Below are positions 41,707 through 49,955 of a DNA stretch of 54,020 nt, piece after piece. A model generated the notes under the pieces. It did no database searches, was not told where the DNA came from, and saw nothing but the letters and a program-made list of their open reading frames with translations. Location of the stretch: contig JAIORB010000062.1 of NCBI GenBank assembly GCA_021108325.1, forward strand, positions 1-54,020, in the 5' to 3' direction. Made by a program: the position numbers and the translations under genes. The stretch's first letter is position 1. Each line of letters opens with the position of its first letter. Origin of the DNA: Bacteroidales bacterium. Lineage in GTDB: Bacteria > Bacteroidota > Bacteroidia > Bacteroidales > UBA12077.

Positions 41707-42839
41707 TGTATAAAGCACAACTGACCATATTATTTTGTTTGACAATCTTTATTAAAAGTTTTTCTCAGGAAAGAAATTTTAATGAGCAAGTAATTGGCTG
41801 GCTTACTTTTAATATTGATAATCCTTTTATGACTCAGGCAGGAATACGTTACTTACCTGAACTCACGAGTAATAAAACTTTTAATAATAATCTGAATTTA
41901 AAAACTGATTTATCGCTTAATGCCTATGGAAATGTGCTAATGTACGGATTCGATAGTACTGAGACAAATGCTAAAATAAAACCTTATAGATTACAGTTAG
42001 GCCTTTCAGGCAACCAGTTTGAAGCACGTGTTGGGTTGCAAAAAATCAGCTTCGGATCAGCTTCAATGCTACGGCCACTTATGTGGTTTGACAGATTAGA
42101 TCCCAGAGATCCGCTTCAGTTAACAGATGGTGTATATAGTATTTTAGGGAAATATTACTTCTTAAATAATGCAAATATTTGGTTTTGGACTTTGTATTCA
42201 AATAAAGATACCAAAGGATGGGAGATTTTCCCAAGTAATAAAGAAAAACCCGAAATTGGGGGACGAATTCAGTTACCGCTTTTTACAGGTGAGATTGCCG
42301 GAACTTACCATTATCGCGAAGGAATTTTTAATGGCACTTTTGCTGATACTTTATCAAACAGAAATGGGTTTTCGGAGAACAGATATGCACTTGACGGGAA
42401 ATTCGATTTAGAAATTGGATTTTGGTTCGAAGCGGCTATAATTCATCAAAATTTGGACTTTACAAATCAGCGTTATCAACGATTAATTAATATTGGTGCA
42501 GATTATACGTTTGGTTTAGGTAATGGATTAAATATGATAACAGAATATTTTACATATCAAAAAACGGAAGATGTTTTTGGTAAAGGCAGTGGAATTGATT
42601 TTGGCGCTATTTCTTTAAATTATCCTTTAAATATAATTAATAATATACAGGCTATCGTTTATTATGATTTTACAAACAGTGAATATTATCGATTCATAAA
42701 TTTTTCATGGACCTATGATAACTGGATGATTTATATCATGGGATTTTGGAACCCGGAACAGTTTAATATTTACAATTATGCCGATGCCAATATTTTTGCC
42801 GGAAAGGGTTTTCAATTAATGATAACATTTAATCATTAA
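41706..42839 (+). CDS. Outer-membrane beta-barrel protein of the TetR-ABC operon
   Basis: This is a 377-residue secreted protein with a signal peptide ending in FIKSFSQ (residues 1-21). The mature chain has many amphipathic strands with aromatic ends (FEARVGLQKISFGSASML, ANIWFWTLYSN, NIQAIVYYDFTNSEYYRFIN, GFQLMITF), consistent with a porin-like barrel of 12 or more strands. I do not recognise a named family. Because it is translationally coupled to the TetR gene and followed by the FtsX/ABC genes and a LolA-like gene, it may be the outer-membrane part of a lipid or lipoprotein export path. Confidence 0.7.
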   Translation: MYKAQLTILFCLTIFIKSFSQERNFNEQVIGWLTFNIDNPFMTQAGIRYLPELTSNKTFNNNLNLKTDLSLNAYGNVLMYGFDSTETNAKIKPYRLQLGLSGNQFEARVGLQKISFGSASMLRPLMWFDRLDPRDPLQLTDGVYSILGKYYFLNNANIWFWTLYSNKDTKGWEIFPSNKEKPEIGGRIQLPLFTGEIAGTYHYREGIFNGTFADTLSNRNGFSENRYALDGKFDLEIGFWFEAAIIHQNLDFTNQRYQRLINIGADYTFGLGNGLNMITEYFTYQKTEDVFGKGSGIDFGAISLNYPLNIINNIQAIVYYDFTNSEYYRFINFSWTYDNWMIYIMGFWNPEQFNIYNYADANIFAGKGFQLMITFNH

Positions 42840-42859
42840 TTTTAATTAAGAAATTATTA

Positions 42860-42982
42860 GGATGCAGGATACAGAATATAGAATACAGTAAAGACGCAAT
42901 GTATTGCGTCTCAACAAGCACGATAAAGAATTAAACTTGAAACTCAAAACTAATAAACTTTGAACTATAAACTTTAAACTAA
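42860..42982. repeat. Heptamer-period arrays flanking a palindrome
   Basis: The array GGATGCA, GGATACA, GAATATA, GAATACA (42860-42887) precedes the palindrome AGACGCAATGTATTGCGTCT (42892-42911). A second array follows with AACTTGA, AACTCAA, AACTAAT, AAACTTT, GAACTAT, AAACTTT, AAACTAA (42934-42982). The last unit ends 5 bases before the ABC ATPase start codon. This repeats the design at 25121. Confidence 0.7.
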
Positions 42983-42987
42983 TATAT

Positions 42988-43695
42988 ATGGAACAATCAT
43001 CAATAATAACTATTAAAGAGTTAATAAAACGATTTCCGGTTGGAAAAGGAGAGTTTACAGCCTTAAATGGTATAAACCTGGCTTTTAATACTGGCGAATT
43101 TGCAGGAATTGTCGGGCCAAGCGGATCTGGTAAAACAACTTTACTTAATATTATTGGATCTTTAGACACTGCTACCGAAGGAAAAGCTGTTGTAATGGGA
43201 CAATCAACCGGTGATCTGACAACAAAAGGTGCAGCTAAACTTCGAAGAAAACATTTAGGCTTTATTTTTCAAACCTATAATCTGCTTCCGGTTTATACTG
43301 TTTACGAAAACGTTGAATTTCCTCTATTATTATTGCAAATGTCTGATAGTGAAAGAAGGAAAGCCATTAATGATGCTTTAGAATGGGTAGGATTAACAGA
43401 TAAAATTAAATCTCGTCCTGCACAGCTATCAGGTGGGGAATGTCAACGTGTTGCTATTGCAAGAGCTATGGTAAAAAAACCGGAAATTGTTTTAGCAGAT
43501 GAACCAACTGCAAATCTTGATGCAGCAAATTCTCATAATATTCTAAAAATGATGCTGAAGCTGAATGAAGAACTTAAAACGACTTTCATTTTTGCTACTC
43601 ACGACGATAAGGTAATAAAATATCTAAAACGTAAAATTAGCCTTGAAGATGGTAAGGTCGTAAAGGATGAGATTATTAAAATTAAAGGAGACTAA
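42988..43695 (+). CDS. ABC transporter ATP-binding protein, LolD/MacB-like
   Basis: This is a 235-residue ATPase. Walker A is GPSGSGKT (residues 43-50). The Q-loop is GFIFQTYNLLPVYTVYENVE, the ABC signature is QLSGGECQRVAIARAM, Walker B is IVLADEPTANLD, and the H-loop is FIFATHDDKV. The N-terminal FPVGKGEFTALNGINL is typical of LolD/MacB-type mechanotransmission transporters. Its permeases are the next two genes, 5 bases on. Confidence 0.93.
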   Translation: MEQSSIITIKELIKRFPVGKGEFTALNGINLAFNTGEFAGIVGPSGSGKTTLLNIIGSLDTATEGKAVVMGQSTGDLTTKGAAKLRRKHLGFIFQTYNLLPVYTVYENVEFPLLLLQMSDSERRKAINDALEWVGLTDKIKSRPAQLSGGECQRVAIARAMVKKPEIVLADEPTANLDAANSHNILKMMLKLNEELKTTFIFATHDDKVIKYLKRKISLEDGKVVKDEIIKIKGD

Positions 43696-43700
43696 ATAAC

Positions 43701-44873
43701 ATGATAGCAATTAAATTAGCCTATCGAAATTTAGTTGGGGCGGGCTTACGAACCTGGCTCAATGTAATAGTATTGGCTTTTGTCTTGTTTATGATCATCT
43801 GGCATTATGGAATTCTTGACGGATGGAATGAACAGGCAAACAGAGATATGAAAGCCTGGGAAGTTGGTAATGGTCAATACTGGCAAGAAAACTATGATCC
43901 TTATGATTTCTTTACATTAGAAGAAAGTCATGCTAAAATTCCCGAAGCTTTAAAGAAAGCTACTAATGATGGAATTGTAACTCCTATTTTAATTAATCAA
44001 GGTAGTATTTACCCTGAAGGTAGGATTCAAAGTATGCTTCTGAAAGGAATTACTCCAGATCAAAATGTAATTGTACTACCAAGTGAAGAACTGAATGTTG
44101 AATCTGAAGAAATACCTGTTATTATTGGTAGAAGAATGGCAAAAAGTTGTAAACTGCAAGAAGGTGATGTTACTACAATTAGGTGGAGAGATATAAACGG
44201 AACTTTCGATGCTACAGAAGTAAAAATAGTGAAAGTATTTAACTGTGACGTCCCAAATGTGGATCAGGGGCAAATCTGGATTCATATAGAAAAACTTCAG
44301 GAAATGATGCAAGCTTATGGTGAGGCAACGATGTTTATTATCGGTGAGGATTTTGAAATGAATGAAACAGTTTCAGGTTGGGAATATAAGGACTTTGATT
44401 TCTTAATGACAGAGATGAATGAAATGATGAAGATGAAAAAAGTGGGAGGATCCTTTATGTATGTTATTCTCATGCTATTGGCAATGTTAGCAATTTTTGA
44501 CACTCAAGTGTTGTCTATTTTCAGAAGGCAAAAAGAAATAGGAACTTATATTGCAATGGGAATGACACGTGCGCAAGTAGTTAGTCTTTTTACTGTTGAA
44601 GGAGCAATGCATGCAATTTTAGCAGTTATATTCATTGGGATTTTTGGAACACCACTTTTAATTTGGTTAATGTCTATAGGAATGACCATGCCTGCCGGAT
44701 CTGATGATATGGGTATTGCTATTGCTGAAACAATCTATCCTGTTTATGGAGCTGGTTTAATCATTGGTACTTCATTACTTATTTTTGTAATTACTTTGAT
44801 TGTTAGTTATCTGCCAGCCCGTAAAATTTCTAAAATGAAACCCACTGATGCAATAAAAGGAAAAATACAATGA
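43701..44873 (+). CDS. FtsX-like ABC permease (first)
   Basis: This is a 390-residue permease with one N-terminal helix (about residues 18-38), a large periplasmic MacB_PCD-like domain (40-250), and three C-terminal helices of the FtsX domain. Conserved FtsX features are FRRQKEIGTYIAMGMTRAQV and the C-terminal LPARKISKMKPTDAIKG. It is part of a type VII-like transporter that transmits force to lipid-anchored or periplasmic cargo. It overlaps the next permease gene by 4 bases (ATGA), so the two are probably made together as a heterodimer. Confidence 0.9.
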   Translation: MIAIKLAYRNLVGAGLRTWLNVIVLAFVLFMIIWHYGILDGWNEQANRDMKAWEVGNGQYWQENYDPYDFFTLEESHAKIPEALKKATNDGIVTPILINQGSIYPEGRIQSMLLKGITPDQNVIVLPSEELNVESEEIPVIIGRRMAKSCKLQEGDVTTIRWRDINGTFDATEVKIVKVFNCDVPNVDQGQIWIHIEKLQEMMQAYGEATMFIIGEDFEMNETVSGWEYKDFDFLMTEMNEMMKMKKVGGSFMYVILMLLAMLAIFDTQVLSIFRRQKEIGTYIAMGMTRAQVVSLFTVEGAMHAILAVIFIGIFGTPLLIWLMSIGMTMPAGSDDMGIAIAETIYPVYGAGLIIGTSLLIFVITLIVSYLPARKISKMKPTDAIKGKIQ

Positions 44874-46144
44874 TACGTTTTTTATTTAAAGGATTATTAA
44901 GAGACCGGAGTCGTAGTTTACTACCCATTCTGGTTGTTACTGCAGGTGTTACACTTACTGTTTTTTTACACTGTTATATTACAGGTGTTTTGGGTGAAAT
45001 GATAGAATTTTCAGCAAAATATACTTCAGGTCATGTAAAAGTAATGACTCGTGCTTATGCTGAAAATAAAAATCAGTTACCTAATGATCTTGCACTTATC
45101 GAAGTAAATGATTTAATAAGTAACCTGCAGAAAGACTACCCAACTATTGAATTTGTTCAAAGAATAAACTTCGGTGGTTTATTAGATGCTCCCGATGAAT
45201 ATGGAGAAACAAAAAAACAAGGTATCGTAGGAGGAATTGCTGTTGATCTAATATCTGAAAATAGTAAGGAAATTGACAGATTAAATATAAGAAACTCGTT
45301 AGTAAAAGGACGAATACCTGAGAAACCAAATGAAGTTTTAATTAGTGATGAATTTGCAAATAAACTAGAGGTTGATCTAGGAGAAACTGTAACTCTAATT
45401 ACTTCGACAATGTATGGTGGCATGTCAATTCAGAACTTTGTTGTTGCCGGAACTATTGAATTTGGTGTTCAAATAATGGACAGAAGCGGAATGATTGCTG
45501 ATATTTCCGGAATTCAAAATGCCATGGACATGCACGATGCATGCGGTGAGCTATTAGGGTTTTTAGATATGGCAAATTACGATGATATTACTGCATTAAA
45601 TGTGGAAAATACTTTCAATGAAAAGTATACTGATCTAAATGATGAATTCTCGCCTGTTATGACCCGATTAAAAAATGATTCTATTATGTCTGGATACTTT
45701 GACTATGTAGATAGTTTTGTGGGAATAATTGTAACTATTTTCATATTGGCAATGTCTATTGTTTTGTGGAATACCGGATTAATTGGAGGATTAAGAAGAT
45801 ATGGTGAGATAGGTGTTCGTTTGGCAATTGGTGAAGAAAAAGGACATATATACCGTTCAATGATTTATGAAGCTTTGTTGATTGGTATAGTAGGTTCTAT
45901 TTTAGGAACGCTGGTTGGGCTTGGATTCTCATATTGGTTGCAAGAAGTAGGAATTAATGTTGGAGATATAATGAAAAGTTCAAAAATGATGATGCCAAAT
46001 GTTTTTAGGGCAAATATTACAACACCGGCTTACTATATAGGGCTTATTCCTGGTCTGTTCTCTATAACTCTTGGTACAATGCTTTCAGGAATTGGAATCT
46101 ATAAACGTAAAACAGCACAATTGTTTAAAGAATTAGAAACTTAA
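44870..46144 (+). CDS. FtsX-like ABC permease (second)
   Basis: This is a 424-residue permease of the same class. An N-terminal helix (LPILVVTAGVTLTVFLHCYI) is followed by a periplasmic domain (about residues 40-270) and three C-terminal helices with GLRRYGEIGVRLAIGEEKGH and IYEALLIGIVGSILGTLVGL. It pairs with the preceding permease and the ATPase, giving a LolCDE-like arrangement of two different permeases. The cargo is probably lipoprotein or lipid, since a LolA-like gene follows. Confidence 0.9.
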   Translation: MIRFLFKGLLRDRSRSLLPILVVTAGVTLTVFLHCYITGVLGEMIEFSAKYTSGHVKVMTRAYAENKNQLPNDLALIEVNDLISNLQKDYPTIEFVQRINFGGLLDAPDEYGETKKQGIVGGIAVDLISENSKEIDRLNIRNSLVKGRIPEKPNEVLISDEFANKLEVDLGETVTLITSTMYGGMSIQNFVVAGTIEFGVQIMDRSGMIADISGIQNAMDMHDACGELLGFLDMANYDDITALNVENTFNEKYTDLNDEFSPVMTRLKNDSIMSGYFDYVDSFVGIIVTIFILAMSIVLWNTGLIGGLRRYGEIGVRLAIGEEKGHIYRSMIYEALLIGIVGSILGTLVGLGFSYWLQEVGINVGDIMKSSKMMMPNVFRANITTPAYYIGLIPGLFSITLGTMLSGIGIYKRKTAQLFKELET

Positions 46145-46145
46145 A

Positions 46146-46230
46146 TTAGATAATAGATATTAGATGTGAGACACAAGACTAAAAGTGTTTTTTATCTCAT
46201 ATCTCAAATCTCAATACTAAAATCTATTAA
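46146..46230. repeat. Heptamer-period arrays before the LolA-like gene
   Basis: TTAGATA, ATAGATA, TTAGATG, TGAGACA, CAAGACT (46146-46180) and, after 15 bases, CTCATAT, CTCAAAT, CTCAATA, CTAAAAT, CTATTAA (46196-46230). The second set is roughly complementary in type to the first (TAGAT/ATCTA) and ends one base before the start codon. Confidence 0.7.
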
Positions 46231-46231
46231 C

Positions 46232-46966
46232 ATGAAAACATTAATAACAATACTTTTGCTAACAGGGAGTTGTCTTATCCAGGCTCAAAATCCAACAGGA
46301 AAAGAAATACTCGAAAAGATTGACAAAAACATGGCTTCAAAAAGTACAATCTCTACATCAAAAATGATAATTCATGGAGCCAGACAAATACGTACTATTG
46401 AAGCAAAAAGCTGGGGAATTGGTGATGAAAAATCATTTACTGAATATCTAGCTCCGGCTCGTGAAAAGGGTACTAAAATGCTCAAGCTTGAAGATGAATT
46501 ATGGATTTATTCTCCAGGTTCAGACAGAATTATTAAAATTTCCGGGCATATGCTCAAACAATCATTAATGGGTTCAGATCTTTCCTACGAAGATATGATG
46601 GATAATGTTAAATTGCTTGAAGATTATGATGCAGTAGTAATTGGTTCTGAGCTTATAGATGAAAGAGATTGCTGGATAGTAGAATTACAAGCAAAAACAG
46701 CTGAAGTAAATTATCAAATTCGTAAAATTTGGGTTGATAAAGTTCGTTATATTCCGCTAAAAGAAGAATTGTATGCTAAAAGTGGTAAGCTTTTAAAAAG
46801 AACAGAATTATCGAATATAACCAGAATTGGGAATCGTTGGTACCCAAAGAAAATTGTTTTTAAAGATATGCTTAAAAAGGGTGATGGTACTGAATTTATT
46901 ATTGATGAAATAGAATTTGATAAAGAAATTGATGAGTATATTTTCACTAAAGCATCTCTAAAATAA
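46232..46966 (+). CDS. Outer membrane lipoprotein-sorting protein (LolA-like)
   Basis: The start at ATG 46232 gives a signal peptide (KTLITILLLTGSCLIQAQ) and a 244-residue protein. The mature chain has the open-barrel LolA/LolB-like pattern: EAKSWGIGDEKSFTEYLAPA, GTKMLKLEDELWIYSP, RIIKISGHMLKQSLMGSDLS, YEDMMD, and YPKKIVFKDML. It should carry a lipoprotein or lipid through the periplasm from the FtsX/ABC complex. A longer in-frame upstream ATG (46166) exists, but it would place repeat sequence before the signal peptide. Confidence 0.85.
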   Translation: MKTLITILLLTGSCLIQAQNPTGKEILEKIDKNMASKSTISTSKMIIHGARQIRTIEAKSWGIGDEKSFTEYLAPAREKGTKMLKLEDELWIYSPGSDRIIKISGHMLKQSLMGSDLSYEDMMDNVKLLEDYDAVVIGSELIDERDCWIVELQAKTAEVNYQIRKIWVDKVRYIPLKEELYAKSGKLLKRTELSNITRIGNRWYPKKIVFKDMLKKGDGTEFIIDEIEFDKEIDEYIFTKASLK

Positions 46967-46975
46967 AGTGCTGTA

Positions 46976-47003
46976 AAAGAGTACCAATTCGGTGCTCTTT
47001 TTT
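46976..47003 (+). terminator. Rho-independent terminator of the TetR-ABC operon
   Basis: AAAGAGTACC pairs with GGTGCTCTTT (one G-T wobble) around AATTC, followed by TTT. It lies just past the LolA-like stop and reaches the stop codon of the convergent gene at 47002. Confidence 0.8.
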
Positions 47004-47790
47004 AGTAACCAGAGTTTCTACCTTTATGTTCTCTAAGCATTTTAAAACGGGTAAAACCCATTTCGTAATATTTATCAATATCAAAATCCATAAGCCCGTG
47101 CAATTTACGGGGTTTAACTTTATGCATGCACCATTTTCTTCGAATAAAGAATGAGTAGTAATAATATATGAGTCTTATAATTATGTTTGTACTTCCCAGA
47201 ATTTTATTTCTTTTTGAAATATAATCGTAGCATATTCTGTTAGGGCATGTTAATGCACAACCGGCATTGCCAAATAAAGTTATTCTTTCTTTTTGTTCAA
47301 TACTATTTAATAATTCAGTATTGTAATTCACATTCATTGGAAGTACTATCGTATCGTATAATTCAAACGCCTCGTTAACTTTTTCAAGCGAATCGATTTC
47401 TTTTAAAATACTTGCTTCGATCTTATATAATGGAAAATCTTTTTTTACCCATTTAACAAAATCATCATTTGTAATTATAAGAGAGTTTCCTTTTTTATGG
47501 TATTTTTCAAGCAAAGGTTTGTATTTTTCATACTCCTTTTGTGAAACATAATGGTTTGTAAAAGGAATTCTTAAACCAATATTATTTTCCTGCAAAAATT
47601 TATAATCCTTATCAGAAATTTGCCTGCTTAAAAAAGGTCGGCCACTGTATAACGATGTACGTTCAACAAAGCCAAAAATACTATCTATCTTATTTAAAGG
47701 AATATTTGGGAAATATTTATTAAAATAGTCTTTTACAGGTTGTCTGTGTTTTTTCCCCCGTGCAGAAATGGTATATGCTGTATTGTCCAT
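47002..47790 (-). CDS. U32-peptidase-like (UbiU/UbiV-type) protein
   Basis: This is a 262-residue TIM-barrel-type protein related to the U32 family. The central FGNAGCALTCPNRICY (Cys178, Cys182, Cys187) and late Cys221 (RRKWC) could bind an iron-sulfur cluster as in UbiU/UbiV. KLHGLMDFDIDKYYEMGFTR followed by FKMLREHKGR matches the U32 C-terminal segment. It is shorter than most members and starts at MDNTAYTISARGKKHR. The substrate is unknown. It lies 48 bases after the radical SAM gene on the same strand. Confidence 0.6.
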   Translation of the reverse strand: MDNTAYTISARGKKHRQPVKDYFNKYFPNIPLNKIDSIFGFVERTSLYSGRPFLSRQISDKDYKFLQENNIGLRIPFTNHYVSQKEYEKYKPLLEKYHKKGNSLIITNDDFVKWVKKDFPLYKIEASILKEIDSLEKVNEAFELYDTIVLPMNVNYNTELLNSIEQKERITLFGNAGCALTCPNRICYDYISKRNKILGSTNIIIRLIYYYYSFFIRRKWCMHKVKPRKLHGLMDFDIDKYYEMGFTRFKMLREHKGRNSGY

Positions 47791-47838
47791 TGTAATTCAA
47801 ATCTGTTTTTTACAAATATTGAAATAATATTTAAGATT

Positions 47839-48774
47839 TTATTTTTTTAATTGATAAAATATTCCTCGTTCCTGTCTGTATGTTTCTATTTTATTTTCAG
47901 AGTCAAGTACATCGAGATATTTATTAATTTCGTTTACGTGAAGACCTAATATTTTTTCAAGATCTTCCAAAGTACATGGACGGCGCGAAATTGTCTCCAC
48001 AATAGCATTTTCGGTATCTTTCCGAAACGATTTATTGTCTTTTCTGATTGCTGATGAAGCAATTATTTCAACATTACTCATGTTCCATAAATCGATAATA
48101 TTTTGTAATTCAATTCTACTGGCAGCTCTGATTTTATCAATAACACCTGGACGGTCGAGTGTATTTAACTGAACTTTTTCTGGTTTGATTTTTAAAATAG
48201 CTTCTTTTAATAAATTCAGGTTTTCTAAATCATCATTAAATCCTGGTAAAATCATTATTTCCAGCCAGATTGTACCTTTAAACTCTTTACTGAAATCAGT
48301 TAATCCCTGAATGTAATCTTCGATATTCAAATTTTTTGAAGGACGGTCGATTTTTTTGAAAGCATTACTTGTTGCAGCATCAAGTGATGGTAAAATAATA
48401 TCGGCCTGTAATAACTCTTGTCTTACTTCGGGTTTACTTAACAAACTACCATTTGTTAGTACTGCTACAGGTATTTCGGAGTAATTAGTTTTTAAATAAT
48501 CTATTATCTTGCCAATATGAATATTTAATGTAGGTTCTCCTGCACCTGAAAAAGTAATATAATCAGGATTGTCATTATTTTTAAAAAAGTCAGTTAGTTC
48601 ACTGATTATTTCGTTATAAGAAACATATTCTTTTCTTTCTGTTGTTAGATTATTTGTTGCACCACATTCGCAATAAATGCAGTTTAGTGAACAAACTTTA
48701 TGAGGTACTAAGTCAACTCCTAATGACATACCGAGTCTTCGCGATGGTACTGGACCAAATAAATGCTTATACAT
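47839..48774 (-). CDS. Radical SAM protein with C-terminal winged helix
   Basis: This 311-residue radical SAM enzyme begins MYKHLFGPVPSRRLGMSLGV. The cluster motif is CSLNCIYC (Cys28, Cys32, Cys35). FSGAGEPTLN, AVLTNGSLL and LEIMILPGFNDD are barrel motifs. Residues about 240-311 form a winged-helix-like domain (RRPCTLEDLEKILGLHVNEI), an uncommon addition that might bind nucleic acid. It is of the COG0731 group; the reaction is unknown. It heads a two-gene unit with the U32-like gene. Confidence 0.85.
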   Translation of the reverse strand: MYKHLFGPVPSRRLGMSLGVDLVPHKVCSLNCIYCECGATNNLTTERKEYVSYNEIISELTDFFKNNDNPDYITFSGAGEPTLNIHIGKIIDYLKTNYSEIPVAVLTNGSLLSKPEVRQELLQADIILPSLDAATSNAFKKIDRPSKNLNIEDYIQGLTDFSKEFKGTIWLEIMILPGFNDDLENLNLLKEAILKIKPEKVQLNTLDRPGVIDKIRAASRIELQNIIDLWNMSNVEIIASSAIRKDNKSFRKDTENAIVETISRRPCTLEDLEKILGLHVNEINKYLDVLDSENKIETYRQERGIFYQLKK

Positions 48775-48878
48775 TTTAAATTTTAATTATTATTTTTAGC
48801 AAAATTAATCAAACAGAATAATTTTAACATTAAATTTAAAAATATAATTCAGGAATTTATTTTTTAAATCAAATTAAG

Positions 48879-49268
48879 ATGATATCCGATATGAGTAATG
48901 ATAATTCATATAAAGAAATCGCATTAAGTGTATTTGAGGCAATGAATACAAGTAACTTTTCTGAGTTTGAAAAAAATGCTGCCGATGATTTAAGCTTTGA
49001 TTTTCCGGGAGCTGGTAGAGTAGAAGGTGTTAAGCGGGTAATTCTTTTTTTTAAAATATTACTTAGAAAATACAACAAGCTGACTTTTACAGTTTCTGAT
49101 GTTATTGTAGAAAATAAAAAAGCATGCGTTGTATGGACAAACAAGGGTGAAGAGAAAGATGGAAAACCATATAAAAATAGTGGAATAACTTTATTTCATT
49201 TTACTGATGATAAGGTATCTTTAATTAGCGATTATTTTAAAGATACTTCATTTATAAATTCCAAATAA
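48879..49268 (+). CDS. SnoaL/NTF2-like protein
   Basis: This is a 129-residue protein with the cone-shaped NTF2-like fold: a helical start (EIALSVFEAMNTSNFSEFEK), then DLSFDFPGAGRVEGVKRVIL and the strands FTVSDVIVENKKACVVWTNK and GITLFHFTDDKVSLISDYF. Such proteins are small-molecule binders, isomerases or stress proteins; no catalytic Asp/His pair is certain here. It is 6 bases ahead of the flavoprotein gene, so the two are co-transcribed. Confidence 0.8.
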   Translation: MISDMSNDNSYKEIALSVFEAMNTSNFSEFEKNAADDLSFDFPGAGRVEGVKRVILFFKILLRKYNKLTFTVSDVIVENKKACVVWTNKGEEKDGKPYKNSGITLFHFTDDKVSLISDYFKDTSFINSK

Positions 49269-49274
49269 ACTCGA

Positions 49275-49934
49275 ATGAAAAAAGTATTAGTGTTAGACGG
49301 AAGTACCAGAAAACTGGGAAATACATCTGTTTTGTTACAACATTTTATTGATGGAGCAAAAAATAATACAGAAAATATTGAGCAAGTTACGGCTAAAGAG
49401 ATTGATATTAAGTATTGTAATGGTTGTCTGCGTTGTAATTTAATAAAGCGTTGTTCTATAAGAGAAGATGATTGGGAAGATTTAAGTCAAAAAATTGACG
49501 AAGCAGATGTTTTGGTATTTGCATCACCAATATATTTTCATTATGTAACCGCTCCATTAAAAAATATTATAGATAGGTTCAGGTCTTTTGTTCATGTCCA
49601 GATTACAGAAACCGGTTTAATTCATACTCCTTTTAAGAAATGGAATAAAGATTTTGTATTATTACTCTCAATGGGGTCTTCGGATGATTCTGATGCCAAA
49701 CCGGTAATTGATTTGTTTGAATACATGAAAGAGGTATTAGGCGATAAAAACAGGTTGCATGTGATTAAAGCAACGCGTTTGGCTGTAATAAAACAAGTGC
49801 AAAAGACTGAAGAGGAGCTTAAAGAATTATATCCAAAACTTAAATTGGATGAAAGCCTGGCAGAAGCAGATTTTATAAAAAATCAAGAGATATTGAAAGA
49901 ATGTTTTGATTTGGGGAAAGCACTTACAAAATAA
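49275..49934 (+). CDS. Flavodoxin-fold NAD(P)H/FMN reductase with Isf-type cysteine motif
   Basis: This 219-residue flavodoxin-like protein has the FMN loop LDGSTRKLGNTSVLLQHF (residues 8-25) and ASPIYFHYVTAPLKNIIDRF. The compact motif Cys48-x2-Cys51-x2-Cys54-x5-Cys60 (CNGCLRCNLIKRC) matches the iron-sulfur flavoprotein (Isf) pattern, so it may carry a [4Fe-4S] cluster next to FMN. Isf proteins of anaerobes reduce oxygen, peroxide or quinone-like acceptors. It is co-transcribed with the NTF2-like gene. Confidence 0.85.
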   Translation: MKKVLVLDGSTRKLGNTSVLLQHFIDGAKNNTENIEQVTAKEIDIKYCNGCLRCNLIKRCSIREDDWEDLSQKIDEADVLVFASPIYFHYVTAPLKNIIDRFRSFVHVQITETGLIHTPFKKWNKDFVLLLSMGSSDDSDAKPVIDLFEYMKEVLGDKNRLHVIKATRLAVIKQVQKTEEELKELYPKLKLDESLAEADFIKNQEILKECFDLGKALTK

Positions 49935-49955
49935 TAAGTTAGAATATTTTCTTTT

